A stretch of 64,000 nt of DNA from Shewanella decolorationis S12 (GTDB taxonomy: Bacteria; Pseudomonadota; Gammaproteobacteria; Enterobacterales; Shewanellaceae). The notes beneath the pieces are model-generated. The model saw only the letters and a program-made list of their open reading frames with translations. It made no database searches and had not been told where the DNA came from. Made by a program: the position numbers and the translations under genes. The stretch spans positions 1 to 64,000 of the forward strand of contig NZ_AXZL01000069.1 in assembly GCF_000485795.1 (NCBI RefSeq), in the 5' to 3' direction. Position 1 is the first letter of the stretch; every line of letters begins with the position of its first letter. Shown one piece after another: positions 30,821 through 39,785 of the stretch.

Positions 30821-31054
30821 ATGAGAAAACTCGTTTACCAAGGATTTATCTTAACCAATAGCGAAGGCCGCACCGATACCTGGAAACTCACCATAGGTGA
30901 GCAGAGCCGTATTGGCTCTTTGTTTGAACTGCGCCGTTTAGTCAGTTACTACCTTGAACTGGGGATTGTGCCCGCCACCCGCGCTAGCCTTCAAGAGGCG
31001 AAACAGACCCAAAACTCCATGAGTAAAAATCCGCTAAAACCACGCAAACGCTAA
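30821..31054 (+). CDS. Small conserved-looking hypothetical protein
   Basis: A 77-residue basic protein, MRKLVYQGFILTNSEGRTD then WKLTIGEQSRIGSLFELRRLVSYYLELGI, with a Lys/Arg/Gln-rich tail. The core is faintly like the short DUF3319 group (YxGF...W...GS), but I cannot confirm it. It lies 98 bases after the DUF416 gene and ends only 5 bases from the stop of a converging LysR gene. No membrane segment or signal is present. Confidence 0.6.
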   Translation: MRKLVYQGFILTNSEGRTDTWKLTIGEQSRIGSLFELRRLVSYYLELGIVPATRASLQEAKQTQNSMSKNPLKPRKR

Positions 31055-31059
31055 CGAGC

Positions 31060-31959
31060 TTACGCCATCGAAAACAGCTCGGGCGCCTTAGACTGCATAA
31101 ACTCGATAAACACTTTTACCTTTAGCGGCTGCTGACTTCGCTGATGATACAGAATCGATATTCTGCGCTGTTCACCTATCCATTCGGGCAAAAGCACTTT
31201 TAACTTTCCCTCTTTAATCTGCTGTTTTACAAATAATTCAGGGCCATAGAGTATACCGCCGTGATCGAGTGTCGCCTGAATCGCCCCGTGCAAATCAGTG
31301 AGCGTAAGCTTTGTCGGGCCATTAAAATAAAACGACTCGCCATTCGGGTGCTTTAAGTGCCAGTTAAACAGTGGCCACACCTTAATTAACTGATGCGCTT
31401 CAAGATCATCGGGATGGGTTAACTTAGGCGCCGAGGCTAAATATTCTGGCGTCGCAAACAAACAATAATCAAGCTCGCCTAAGGTACTCGACACCCAAGA
31501 GGAATCGGGCTGGGCACCGCCCACTATCGCCACATCAATCCCTTTATCAATTAAATCCACCAACTCATTGCTTTGGGAAATATGTAGGCGAATATCGGGA
31601 TATAAACGCCCAAACTCGTTCAGTGCACGGATAAAAATGATGGAAATAATCGAAATCGGCGCCGCAATCCGCAATGTCCCTTCGGGTTTATCACTTCCGA
31701 CACCGCTGAGTTCATCAAATTGGGCAATGACACTCTGATAACGTTGGAATAATGCTAGACCTTCTTCGGTTAATCGCAGCTTACGGGTGCTACGCATAAA
31801 CAATTGCTTATCGAGCTTTTCCTCAAGCTTGGCCAGCTTGCGACTCACGGTGGCGATGGGCATATCGAGCTCTTTAGCCGCTTGGGAAAAACTCCCCGCA
31901 TTCACTAAATGCACAAACAGATAAATTAACTGTAGCTCGCCGCCTACATCATCAGCCAT
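31060..31959 (-). CDS. LysR family transcriptional regulator
   Basis: A 299-residue regulator with an N-terminal winged helix-turn-helix (YLFVHLVNAGSFSQAAKELDMPIATVSRKLAKLEEKL split over residues 10-45) and a C-terminal effector-binding domain. It is of the CrgA/PecT-like group by its LFMRSTRKLRLTEEG segment. The ATG at 31959 (MADDVGG) is preferred over the TTG two codons earlier, because GGGA lies 7 bases upstream. It is divergent from the carrier gene at 32229, so that carrier is a likely target. Effector unknown. Confidence 0.9.
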   Translation of the reverse strand: MADDVGGELQLIYLFVHLVNAGSFSQAAKELDMPIATVSRKLAKLEEKLDKQLFMRSTRKLRLTEEGLALFQRYQSVIAQFDELSGVGSDKPEGTLRIAAPISIISIIFIRALNEFGRLYPDIRLHISQSNELVDLIDKGIDVAIVGGAQPDSSWVSSTLGELDYCLFATPEYLASAPKLTHPDDLEAHQLIKVWPLFNWHLKHPNGESFYFNGPTKLTLTDLHGAIQATLDHGGILYGPELFVKQQIKEGKLKVLLPEWIGEQRRISILYHQRSQQPLKVKVFIEFMQSKAPELFSMA

Positions 31960-32156
31960 TTTCAATCCCTATCATTTATGTCAGTGCCAGCATCCATAAC
32001 GCGCACTAACTCATTGTGTTTTAAACGTAGAATTATTCATTTCTACGACCATAGCGCAATAGCTCTTAGGGAGAATGCTATGCTATTTTGCTAACAAATT
32101 TACTGCGCTAGCGCCGATTATCATTAATTCGCTGAAATAACATCCCAGCCGACTTC

Positions 32157-32196
32157 GCCTTAGTGATGCTTGAATGAAATCAAGCATCACTAAGGC
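32157..32196. promoter_or_regulatory. Perfect 17-bp inverted repeat upstream of the AEC carrier gene
   Basis: gccttagtgatgcttga at 32157-32173 and its exact complement at 32180-32196, with a 6-base loop (atgaaa). It ends 32 bases before the carrier start. No T tract follows, so it is not a standard terminator. It could be an operator palindrome or a 5'-UTR stem-loop. Confidence 0.6.
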
Positions 32197-32228
32197 TATC
32201 TCGCGGGATAAGCAACACAAAAGGATGA

Positions 32229-33200
32229 GTGAGGGTCATGACCATTTTAACCCCTCTGTTTGCCGTCTTCGGGATCATGCTACTGGGCACACTTGTGCAA
32301 AAACTGCGCTTTCTCCCAGTAGAAACAGACCAAGTACTCAATCAATATGTTTACTATATTGCGTTTCCTGCCATCCTATTGATAGCACTGGCACAGCAGC
32401 CGATTGAAGATATTCTGCAATGGAGATTTATTGCCGGATACAGTGCCGCCATGCTGGTGATTTACCTCGTTTGTATCGGCATCTCCCTACTGGTTAATCC
32501 TAAACAACATGCAATTGCCGCCGTGCGGGCCTTAAATGCCACTTTTGGTAATACCGCATTTATTGGTATTCCGCTCCTTATCATCTTATTTCCCCAGCAA
32601 CAAAGCGCCTTAGTTGCCGCTGCGATTGCCAGTTTATTGTCCGTGCTCATGTTTGCCGTGGCCTTGGTCTCGCTAGAACTCGCCACCAATAAACAGCGAC
32701 AACATCACGCCGCGGTGATCATGCTGCTAGCCGTGGTGAAAAACCCAATTGTAATCGGTTGCTTTATTGGTGTGGCCATTTCGGCATTAGGGATAACTCT
32801 CCCCTCCGGCTTGGCAATGATGATCCAGCAGATAGGCAATACGTCCAGTCCCTGCGCCCTCTTTGCCGTCGGCATGGTATTGGCGAAAGCCATGCGCTAT
32901 CAAAAAGATAGCAAGGTCTTTAGCCTGACAAACTTTATCGAACTCAGCCTTATCAACCTGTTTAAACTCATCCTGCAACCCGCCTTGGTTTACTTCATGT
33001 TAAAAGGCTTGGGTGTCACCGGTGACTATCTCGTTATGGGTGTCATACTTAGCGCCTTGCCCACGGCGGCAAGCGTCTATCTTTTGGCCCAACGCTATAA
33101 CACCCAGGCCTCCAGCAGTGCCCAAGGGATACTCTTTGGCACTATAGTGACCTTTTTCAGCCTACCCATTCTGGAACAACTTGTTAAAATCTATTCATAA
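32229..33200 (+). CDS. Auxin efflux carrier (AEC) family permease
   Basis: A 323-residue integral membrane protein with about ten hydrophobic segments in two halves. It belongs to the AEC family by LLGTLVQKLRFLP, NATFGNTAFIGIPLL and VLSALPTAASVYLLA. Bacterial members export or import small organic acids such as malate or malonate; the substrate is not deducible. Start is GTG at 32229 or the in-frame ATG at 32238; AAGGA upstream gives no clean spacing for either. The divergent LysR gene is a probable regulator. Confidence 0.88.
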   Translation: MRVMTILTPLFAVFGIMLLGTLVQKLRFLPVETDQVLNQYVYYIAFPAILLIALAQQPIEDILQWRFIAGYSAAMLVIYLVCIGISLLVNPKQHAIAAVRALNATFGNTAFIGIPLLIILFPQQQSALVAAAIASLLSVLMFAVALVSLELATNKQRQHHAAVIMLLAVVKNPIVIGCFIGVAISALGITLPSGLAMMIQQIGNTSSPCALFAVGMVLAKAMRYQKDSKVFSLTNFIELSLINLFKLILQPALVYFMLKGLGVTGDYLVMGVILSALPTAASVYLLAQRYNTQASSSAQGILFGTIVTFFSLPILEQLVKIYS

Positions 33201-33257
33201 ACAACTAATTAGATTTTATAACAAAGCGACATGTCGAATATTCACCCAAAGTCACTT

Positions 33258-33277
33258 TACTGTATATAAATTCAGTA
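33258..33277. promoter_or_regulatory. LexA box 1 of recN
   Basis: tactgtatataaattcagta: CTGT-N8-TCAG, one mismatch to the CTGT-N8-ACAG consensus, with a typical AT-rich centre. It lies about 53 bases upstream of the recN ATG. Confidence 0.8.
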
Positions 33278-33279
33278 TA

Positions 33280-33299
33280 TACTGTTTATCAATACAGTG
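33280..33299. promoter_or_regulatory. LexA box 2 of recN
   Basis: tactgtttatcaatacagtg matches CTGT-N8-ACAG exactly and starts 22 bases after box 1, two helical turns away on the same face of the DNA. Confidence 0.9.
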
Positions 33300-33329
33300 A
33301 TTTGGTAAGTTTTTCGACAGGAACTCACT

Positions 33330-34988
33330 ATGCTTTGCCAACTCAGCATCAACAATTTCGCTATCGTACGTTTCCTTGAACTGGACTTTCGACCCGGTAT
33401 GACCAGCATTACCGGTGAGACTGGCGCGGGTAAATCTATTGCCATCGACGCCTTAGGCTTGTGCCTAGGTAACCGTGCCGATGCCAGCAGTGTTCGCCCT
33501 GGCGCGAGCAAAACCGAAGTCAGTGCCCGATTTTCACTCGAGGATGTGCCTCTGGCAAAACGCTGGCTCGAAGATAACGATCTCGAACTCGATGATGAGT
33601 GTATTCTGCGTCGAACCATTGGCAGTGACGGCCGCTCACGCGCCTATATCAATGGCAATCCCGTTCCTTTGACTCAGTTAAAATTACTGGGGCAATTACT
33701 TGTAGGGATCCATGGCCAACACGCCCATCATGCCATGTTAAAGAGTGAACACCAGCTCACCTTACTCGATAGCTACGCCAATCACAGACTACTGATAGAC
33801 GCAGTGGCGGCAAGCTATCAGCGCTGTAAACAAATCGAAGCCGAACTCAAGCAATTAGAAGCCTCCCAGCAGGAACGTATCGCCCGTAAACAACTGGTGC
33901 AATATCAAGTTGAAGAGTTAGATGAGTTTGATCTTAAGGTGGGAGAGTTTGAAGAGATTGAACAGGAGCACAAACGTCTCGCAAACGGTACCGAATTGGT
34001 CGATAGCTGCCAAGCCAGCCTGTTTTTACTCACAGATGGTGAAGAGAGCAATATCGAGTCACTGCTGAATAAAGCCGTCAGCCTTGCAGAGAATTTGCAA
34101 AGCTATGACCCCGCATTAACCAATGTCAGCACTATGCTGAACGAAGCGCTTATTCAAGTGCAAGAGAGCGCTGGCGAATTGCAGCACTACCTAAGTAAAC
34201 TCGAACTCGATCCCGCGCATTTTGCCTATTTAGAGGAAAGGCTCTCTAAAGCCATGCAACTGGCCCGTAAGCACCATGTTAGTCCTGACAAATTAGCCGA
34301 GCATCATCTCGCCCTCAGGGCCGAACTCACCACACTCGATGATGATGAAAATAAACTCGAAGAAATCCAACTTCAAGTGGAGGCTAGTAAAGCGGCCTAC
34401 CTCGCGAACGCGCAAAAGCTGAGTCAGAGCCGCGCCCGTTATGCGAAAGAGTTGGATAAGTTGGTGACTCAATCCATTCACGAACTCAATATGCCTAAGG
34501 GTAAGTTCACCATTGAAGTGAATTTCAACCCAGAGATCATGTCGATGAATGGCAGCGATAATATTGAGTTTATGGTTACCACCAACCCAGGTCAGCCGTT
34601 ACAACCTATATCTAGGGTTGCCTCAGGCGGCGAATTGTCACGTATTGGCTTAGGGATCCAAGTGATTACCGCGAAAAAGGTTGCCACACCGACACTCATT
34701 TTCGACGAAGTCGATGTGGGTATATCGGGCCCAACCGCAGCCGTAGTTGGACGTATGCTACGCAGCCTTGGCGAATCGACCCAAGTATTGTGTGTGACCC
34801 ATTTGCCGCAAGTTGCAGGTAATGGTCACCAGCATATGTTTGTGAACAAATTCAACAAGGCGGGAAGTACAGAAACCACTATGATGCCTTTGGATAGGGA
34901 GCAACGTATCAAAGAATTAGCCAGACTTCTTGGTGGCGATACAATTACTGCTAACACTCTCGCTAATGCACGAGAATTATTAAAGTAA
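33330..34988 (+). CDS. recN: DNA repair protein RecN
   Basis: SMC-like ATPase acting early in double-strand break repair. The 552-residue protein has Walker A GETGAGKSIAIDALG near residue 30, a long central coiled coil (about 150-375), the ABC signature VASGGELSRIGL and Walker B TLIFDEVDVGISG. GGA lies about 10 bases before the ATG. Two LexA boxes upstream imply strong SOS control. A 13-bp stem terminator follows at 35021-35053. Confidence 0.97.
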   Translation: MLCQLSINNFAIVRFLELDFRPGMTSITGETGAGKSIAIDALGLCLGNRADASSVRPGASKTEVSARFSLEDVPLAKRWLEDNDLELDDECILRRTIGSDGRSRAYINGNPVPLTQLKLLGQLLVGIHGQHAHHAMLKSEHQLTLLDSYANHRLLIDAVAASYQRCKQIEAELKQLEASQQERIARKQLVQYQVEELDEFDLKVGEFEEIEQEHKRLANGTELVDSCQASLFLLTDGEESNIESLLNKAVSLAENLQSYDPALTNVSTMLNEALIQVQESAGELQHYLSKLELDPAHFAYLEERLSKAMQLARKHHVSPDKLAEHHLALRAELTTLDDDENKLEEIQLQVEASKAAYLANAQKLSQSRARYAKELDKLVTQSIHELNMPKGKFTIEVNFNPEIMSMNGSDNIEFMVTTNPGQPLQPISRVASGGELSRIGLGIQVITAKKVATPTLIFDEVDVGISGPTAAVVGRMLRSLGESTQVLCVTHLPQVAGNGHQHMFVNKFNKAGSTETTMMPLDREQRIKELARLLGGDTITANTLANARELLK

Positions 34989-35020
34989 GAATACACTAAG
35001 CCAAATATTCCACGTCATAA

Positions 35021-35058
35021 CCAATGCCTTATCGACATCAGATAAGGCATTGGTATTT
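35021..35058 (+). terminator. recN terminator
   Basis: Perfect 13-bp stem ccaatgccttatc/gataaggcattgg with a 7-base loop, followed by tattta. It lies 32 bases past the recN stop. Confidence 0.65.
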
Positions 35059-35087
35059 ATAGGGTAACGAACTTTAGTTTGAGTTAA

Positions 35088-35366
35088 CTAGGGCGTGTTG
35101 GCGTTTCTGTTTTTTGCAGCAACTTGGCGGGCTTTTATGCAAGGCAACGTCCGTGCTGTGTAGTTATTCTACATAAACGGACGATAACGCGGCAGAAACG
35201 CCAGCCAAATGCTGCCCGAAGGATTCGTCTGGCAGCCCTGCTCTTACTTTCTGTCATAAGAGCCGCTCGTCATTTGAGTAGAATAATGACACATCATTCT
35301 TCGTTTCGTGAGCAAGTGCTTGCCAGAACGAAGAAAATCTAATCTCGAAACGTCAACACGCCCTAG
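35088..35366. repeat. MITE-like element, complete copy
   Basis: A 279-base non-coding block with long terminal inverted repeats. The left end reads ctagggcgtgttggcgtttc; the right end, read in complement, is ctagggcgtgttgacgtttc (one mismatch in 20). TA dinucleotides flank the gggcg core on both sides (35089-35090 and 35364-35365), suggesting TA target duplication. Internal inverted segments are also present. A related, truncated copy is at 52107-52265. No transposase is encoded, so mobilisation would be in trans. Confidence 0.75.
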
Positions 35367-35385
35367 ATGAATAACCAAAAAGAGA

Positions 35386-35880
35386 TTATTGGCTAAAAAC
35401 GACGATCACTTGCAAACAAACGAGAGCGAAAATCCCTGCCAGTACATCGTCGATCATAATGCCAAAACCGCCTTCGACCTTGGCATCGAGCCAACGGATT
35501 GGCCACGGCTTGATGATGTCAAAGAGACGAAAAAGCACAAAACCAACAATTAACCAGAGCACTCCGGCTGGCGCCGCAATCATAGTGATTAATAGACCTG
35601 CGACTTCATCCCAAACAATTGCACCATGGTCATGTACGCCCATGTCCTTCGCAGCCTTATCACAGATATAAATCCCCGCGAGTACGCACACTAAGGTCAC
35701 GGCTAAATACCAACTCAAGGGCAATTGCGCCAACAACAAATAGAGCGGGACGGCCGCCAAGGTACCAAAGGTGCCGGGCGCCTTAGCCGCTAAACCGCTG
35801 CCAAAGCCTAATGCTAAAAAATGGATCGGATTTTTAAGAGACAGGCGCGACAGCGCCTGATCTTGGGATAACAACTTCAT
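35386..35880 (-). CDS. pgpA: Phosphatidylglycerophosphatase A
   Basis: Inner-membrane phosphatase making phosphatidylglycerol from phosphatidylglycerophosphate. The 164-residue protein has the PgpA layout: FGSGLAAKAPGTFGTLAAVPLY, a membrane segment, DHGAIVWDEVAGLLI, WLIVGFVLFRLFDIIKPWPI and EGGFGIMIDDVLAGI. Its ATG shares one base with the thiL stop (TAATG), so translation is coupled. The MITE ends 20 bases past its stop. Confidence 0.96.
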   Translation of the reverse strand: MKLLSQDQALSRLSLKNPIHFLALGFGSGLAAKAPGTFGTLAAVPLYLLLAQLPLSWYLAVTLVCVLAGIYICDKAAKDMGVHDHGAIVWDEVAGLLITMIAAPAGVLWLIVGFVLFRLFDIIKPWPIRWLDAKVEGGFGIMIDDVLAGIFALVCLQVIVVFSQ

Positions 35881-36836
35881 TAAAAGTGCTCAAAGCCATG
35901 ATATGGCGGCGTAAACGGCTCACCATTGAGTTGCAACTTAAGTTTACTGCCCGCACAGATTTGCCCAACCCGCACAAACTTAGTTCCTGCGTGACTCAGT
36001 GCTGTTTCTAACGCACCTTTTTGTGCCTCTGGCACGGTAAAGAGCAATTCATAATCCTCGCCCCCCGTTAGCGCATAACCTAAGGCATGCTCTTCACTCA
36101 CGGTATCTTGCATGGCGCGGGATAACGGAATCAAACCAACATCAACAACAGCCCCCACCTGTGATGCTTTGAGGATATGGCCAATATCGGAGATAAAACC
36201 GTCGGATAAATCGATAGCACTGGATGCCAAAGACCGTAACGACTGACCCGCTAATACTCGAGGCGTCGGACGATAATGGCGATTAATTAAGAACTCTTTA
36301 TGCTCCGCACGTGCATGTTGCACACCGCGGATCAAATCCAGCCCTAATGCTGAATCGCCTAGCGTACCAGTCACATAAATCCAGTCACCCGCTTTTGCAC
36401 CGTGACGAGTCAATGCCTTACCCTGCGGCACTTGGCCATGCACGGTAATATTAATGGCTCTAGGGCCGCGAGTAGTATCGCCGCCAATAAGGGCAATGCC
36501 GTAATACTCAGCCGCTTCGAAAAGTCCCTCACTAAAACCACTCAGCCAGGCTTCGTTAACCTCTGGCAAAGTAAGCGCAAGCGTCATCCACGCAGGCTCA
36601 GCACCCATTGCTGCTAAATCAGAAAGATTTACCGCTAAGGCTTTGTAACCTAAGGCTTGAGGAGGGATATCAGGGAAGAAGTGAACATTTTCGACTAAGG
36701 TATCGCAGGAGATCGCGATCGACTTGTTTTCGGCGGGCTGCACTAGGGCGCAATCGTCACCAATGCTTAATTTAACATCACGGCGCGTGGGGCCGCGGTG
36801 ATTGAAATAACATTCAATAAGTTGGAATTCTTTCAC
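35880..36836 (-). CDS. thiL: Thiamine-monophosphate kinase
   Basis: Phosphorylates thiamine monophosphate to the active cofactor thiamine diphosphate. The 318-residue protein has the PurM/ThiL fold motifs SIGDDCALV, LAVNLSDLAAMGAEPAWM, GGDTTRGP, SAIDLSDGFISDIGHI and ALTGGEDYELLFTV. It lies 78 bases after nusB; a terminator-like hairpin sits in that gap. Confidence 0.97.
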   Translation of the reverse strand: MKEFQLIECYFNHRGPTRRDVKLSIGDDCALVQPAENKSIAISCDTLVENVHFFPDIPPQALGYKALAVNLSDLAAMGAEPAWMTLALTLPEVNEAWLSGFSEGLFEAAEYYGIALIGGDTTRGPRAINITVHGQVPQGKALTRHGAKAGDWIYVTGTLGDSALGLDLIRGVQHARAEHKEFLINRHYRPTPRVLAGQSLRSLASSAIDLSDGFISDIGHILKASQVGAVVDVGLIPLSRAMQDTVSEEHALGYALTGGEDYELLFTVPEAQKGALETALSHAGTKFVRVGQICAGSKLKLQLNGEPFTPPYHGFEHF

Positions 36837-36879
36837 TGTACAGTTTGGCGCGACTCACATCGGCCACCTTTGTTAGCAA

Positions 36880-36907
36880 TGAAAAACGGTATCCTAAGAT
36901 ACCGTTT
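36880..36907 (-). terminator. Terminator after nusB
   Basis: Stem aaacggtatc/gataccgttt (36884-36907, ctaa loop), followed on the minus strand by a T-rich run. It sits in the 78-base gap between nusB and thiL and may attenuate transcription into thiL-pgpA. Confidence 0.65.
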
Positions 36908-36914
36908 GTCCTTA

Positions 36915-37319
36915 TTACTTACGTGCAACCAGTTTGTCGAGTAATCCATTAACAAACTTATGGCTTTCATCCGCACCGAAAGCTTTAGCCAGTTCAATCG
37001 CCTCGTTAATCGCGACTTTGAACGGCACATCTTTACGGAAAGTCAGCTCATATGCCGCTAAGCGAACTATGGCTTTCTCCACTGGCGACACCTCATCAAT
37101 GGGGCGGTCTAAGTGTGGAATGAACAACTCATCCAGTTGGGTTTTCTTAGTTGCTACGCCTGCAAATAGCTCACGAAAATAAGCTACATCAACACCGTCG
37201 AGGCTCTGTTCAGTTAAAAACTCGTGCTCGACATCGGCAATATTATTCCCGCTTAGTTGCCATGAATAGATGGCCTGAACGGCTAAACGGCGGGCCTTGC
37301 GGCGCTCAGAAGGCTTCAT
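36915..37319 (-). CDS. nusB: Transcription antitermination factor NusB
   Basis: RNA-binding antitermination factor that acts with NusE on rRNA boxA. The 134-residue all-helical protein has the family N-terminus [19 protein letters not shown] and C-terminal [22 protein letters not shown]. It begins 14 bases after ribH, the usual ribH-nusB arrangement. Confidence 0.97.
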
Positions 37320-37333
37320 TATTTTTCCTACTA

Positions 37334-37810
37334 TTACAACTGTTGTTCTAGCTGTTGCAGAACATTGACCATTTCAAGCAAGCTTAGTGCAGCTTCGCCG
37401 CCCTTGTTACCCGCTTTAGTACCTGAACGCTCAATGGCTTGTTCAATGGTATCTGTCGTCAATACACCGAAGGCAACGGGCAGATCGAACTCTAATGCGA
37501 TTTGAGCTAGACCTTTGTTACATTCACCTGCAACAAAATCAAAATGAGGGGTACCACCACGGATCACAGCACCAAGTGCGATGATACCGTCAAACTTACC
37601 ACTTGCGGCAACACGACGTGCAGCCAGCGGTAACTCAACCGCACCAGGTACACGGACGACAGTGATGTTTTCATCACTGACTTGGCCAAAACGTTTAAGC
37701 GTGTCAAGTGCACCTTCAAGCAGGCTCTCAACTAAAAAGCTGTTAAAACGCGAAATTACAATCGCAACTTTGGCATTCTTCGCTTCGATATTACCTTGAA
37801 CTACGTTCAT
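37334..37810 (-). CDS. ribH: 6,7-dimethyl-8-ribityllumazine synthase
   Basis: Penultimate riboflavin step: condenses the ribityl pyrimidine with dihydroxybutanone phosphate. Sequence motifs are [47 protein letters not shown] and [13 protein letters not shown]. The start at 37810 ([10 protein letters not shown], 158 residues) matches the family; an upstream in-frame extension of 22 codons is not conserved-looking. It is 140 bases after ribBX. Confidence 0.97.
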
Positions 37811-37950
37811 TTTCTTACCTAATTTAGCTAAAGCACCCAGCTTGGGCGAAAAGTGGCGACATGATACCACAGTCAAACGCCTACAGCCTTATGCAAATGA
37901 TAGAAATGGTTAATTTTACCTTAGTGCAACATCTAATTAAGCTTAGCCTG

Positions 37951-39054
37951 TTACTCCGCCACGTATTCGGTCACTTCAAGACCAAAGCCTGAGAGTGAAT
38001 GGTAACGCTTAGGGGAGCTTAAGAGTCGCATTTTTGTCACACCTAAACTGGCCAGAATTTGTGAACCCACACCGACGCGGCGCGACGTACCTTGCCATTT
38101 AGCCGATACAGGCGTTTGACCTTGATCTTCCGCTTCAAAGGCTTTGACTTTAGCGAGAATTTCACTTGAATGTTCTTGATTGCCAAGCAACACCAATACA
38201 CCACCTTCGGCAGAAATCCGCGCCATCGCTTTTTCCAGCGGCCAGCTACGTTGCTGATCGCGCTCAGAGTGAAGTAGATCGTTAAACGTATTCTGTAAAT
38301 GTACCCGCACTAAACAGTCAGGCTTCACCTCGCCCTTCACTAAGGCAAAGTGTAATTGATTGTCGATAGTATCCCTAAAGGTCACCATATCGAACTCGCC
38401 AAAGCGGGTTGGCAGTTTACATTTAGCTTCGCGCACGACAGTGGTTTCTTTGGTGTTACGGTATTCAATCAGTGCCGCAATAGTGCCGATTTTAATCCCA
38501 TGTAATTCAGAGAAAATCTCTAAATCTGGGCGACGGGCCATAGTGCCGTCTTCATTGAGGATCTCAACAATCACCCCTGATGGTTCAAGCCCCGCTAAAC
38601 GGGCTAAATCACAGCCCGCTTCAGTGTGACCAGCGCGGGTTAACACGCCGCCGTCCTGCGCCATTAATGGGAAGATATGACCAGGCTGAACTAAATCCGA
38701 TGCCTTGGCATCTTTAGCCACGGCTGCTTTCACCGTCACCGCGCGATCGTGGGCCGAAATCCCGGTGGTTACGCCTTCTGCCGCTTCAATCGATACCGTA
38801 AAGTTAGTCGAGAACTGCGCATTATTGTTAGTCACCATCAAGGGCAGGTTTAACTGCTGGCAACGGGCTTTAGTCATGGTTTGGCAGATGAGTCCACGGC
38901 CGTATTTCGCCATAAAGTTAATCGCTTCAGGCGTCACCAACTCGGCCGCCATAATCAGGTCGCCTTCGTTTTCTCTGTCTTCGTCATCCATCAAAATAAC
39001 CATTTTGCCTTGACGAATATCCTCGATGATCTCTTCTATACTGTGCAGCGCCAT
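37951..39054 (-). CDS. ribBX: RibBX: DHBP synthase with degenerate GTP cyclohydrolase II domain
   Basis: The N-terminal half (about 1-200) is a complete 3,4-dihydroxy-2-butanone-4-phosphate synthase with [31 protein letters not shown] and [17 protein letters not shown]. The C-terminal half (about 205-367) keeps the RibA fold outline ([29 protein letters not shown]). However, the zinc-binding cysteines of GTP cyclohydrolase II (SEC-x(n)-CDC type) are absent, replaced around [16 protein letters not shown] fused, catalytically dead version of this kind is known in Proteobacteria as RibBX. GTP cyclohydrolase II must come from a ribA elsewhere. Confidence 0.92.
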   Translation of the reverse strand: MALHSIEEIIEDIRQGKMVILMDDEDRENEGDLIMAAELVTPEAINFMAKYGRGLICQTMTKARCQQLNLPLMVTNNNAQFSTNFTVSIEAAEGVTTGISAHDRAVTVKAAVAKDAKASDLVQPGHIFPLMAQDGGVLTRAGHTEAGCDLARLAGLEPSGVIVEILNEDGTMARRPDLEIFSELHGIKIGTIAALIEYRNTKETTVVREAKCKLPTRFGEFDMVTFRDTIDNQLHFALVKGEVKPDCLVRVHLQNTFNDLLHSERDQQRSWPLEKAMARISAEGGVLVLLGNQEHSSEILAKVKAFEAEDQGQTPVSAKWQGTSRRVGVGSQILASLGVTKMRLLSSPKRYHSLSGFGLEVTEYVAE

Positions 39055-39121
39055 TGTAGGACCTTTATGATTTTACTGTTGTTATGAAATTCTATACCTA
39101 AGTGAGCTAAGTGCCAGTGCC

Positions 39122-39778
39122 CTAACGCACAAAGCCAGCACGGGCTAACATTTCCATGGTCACCCCACCGCCTTGAGTTTCTTTAGTATCAAAGCGCATT
39201 AAACGCTCTAAATAGCGGGCGATTAAATCCACTTCAATATTTACCTTATCGCCGGCTTTCAAATCCACCAGTGTGGTTTCACCCGCCGTATGAGGCACTA
39301 TGGTTAAACGAAAACGGTGTCCATCGACCTCGTTTACCGTGAGGCTCACGCCATCGATGGTGATAGAACCTTTATGGGCAATATAGCGCGCCAGCTCAGT
39401 TGGCGCCGCTAGCCAAAACTCAATCGCTTGACCACGAACAAGACGCTGCTCTACGGTGGCAATGCCATCCACATGGCCGCTGACCATATGCCCGCCAAGG
39501 CGAGTTGTCGGGGTAACCGCTTTTTCAAGATTGACCTTAGTACCCACTTTATAGTTTGCAAAACCTGTGAGACTGACAGTTTCAGCCGACACATCCGCCA
39601 CATAGCCATCGGCTAATTGCTGAACCACAGTCAAACATACACCGTTGGTGGCGATACTGTCGCCTAAACGCACATCGCTTAAATCCAGTTTGCCACTGGC
39701 GACCGTCAAACGAATATCATCGCCTTTACGTTCAAGCTTTCGCAGCGTGCCAACGGCCTCAATAATCCCAGTAAACAT
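39122..39778 (-). CDS. ribE: Riboflavin synthase, alpha subunit
   Basis: Dismutates two lumazine molecules into riboflavin. The 218-residue protein has two homologous lumazine-binding repeats; MFTGIIEAVGTL opens the first, with SIATNGVCLTV and GGHMVSGHVDG, and GSITIDGVSLTV is the equivalent of the active motif in the second. It follows ribD by 7 bases, a tight operon link. Confidence 0.97.
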   Translation of the reverse strand: MFTGIIEAVGTLRKLERKGDDIRLTVASGKLDLSDVRLGDSIATNGVCLTVVQQLADGYVADVSAETVSLTGFANYKVGTKVNLEKAVTPTTRLGGHMVSGHVDGIATVEQRLVRGQAIEFWLAAPTELARYIAHKGSITIDGVSLTVNEVDGHRFRLTIVPHTAGETTLVDLKAGDKVNIEVDLIARYLERLMRFDTKETQGGGVTMEMLARAGFVR

Positions 39779-39785
39779 GGTTAAC

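Noticed and set aside
32174..32407. 77-codon plus-strand ORF upstream of and overlapping the AEC carrier
   Set aside because: It overlaps the carrier gene in another frame and starts inside the loop of the 17-bp hairpin; composition is not protein-like.
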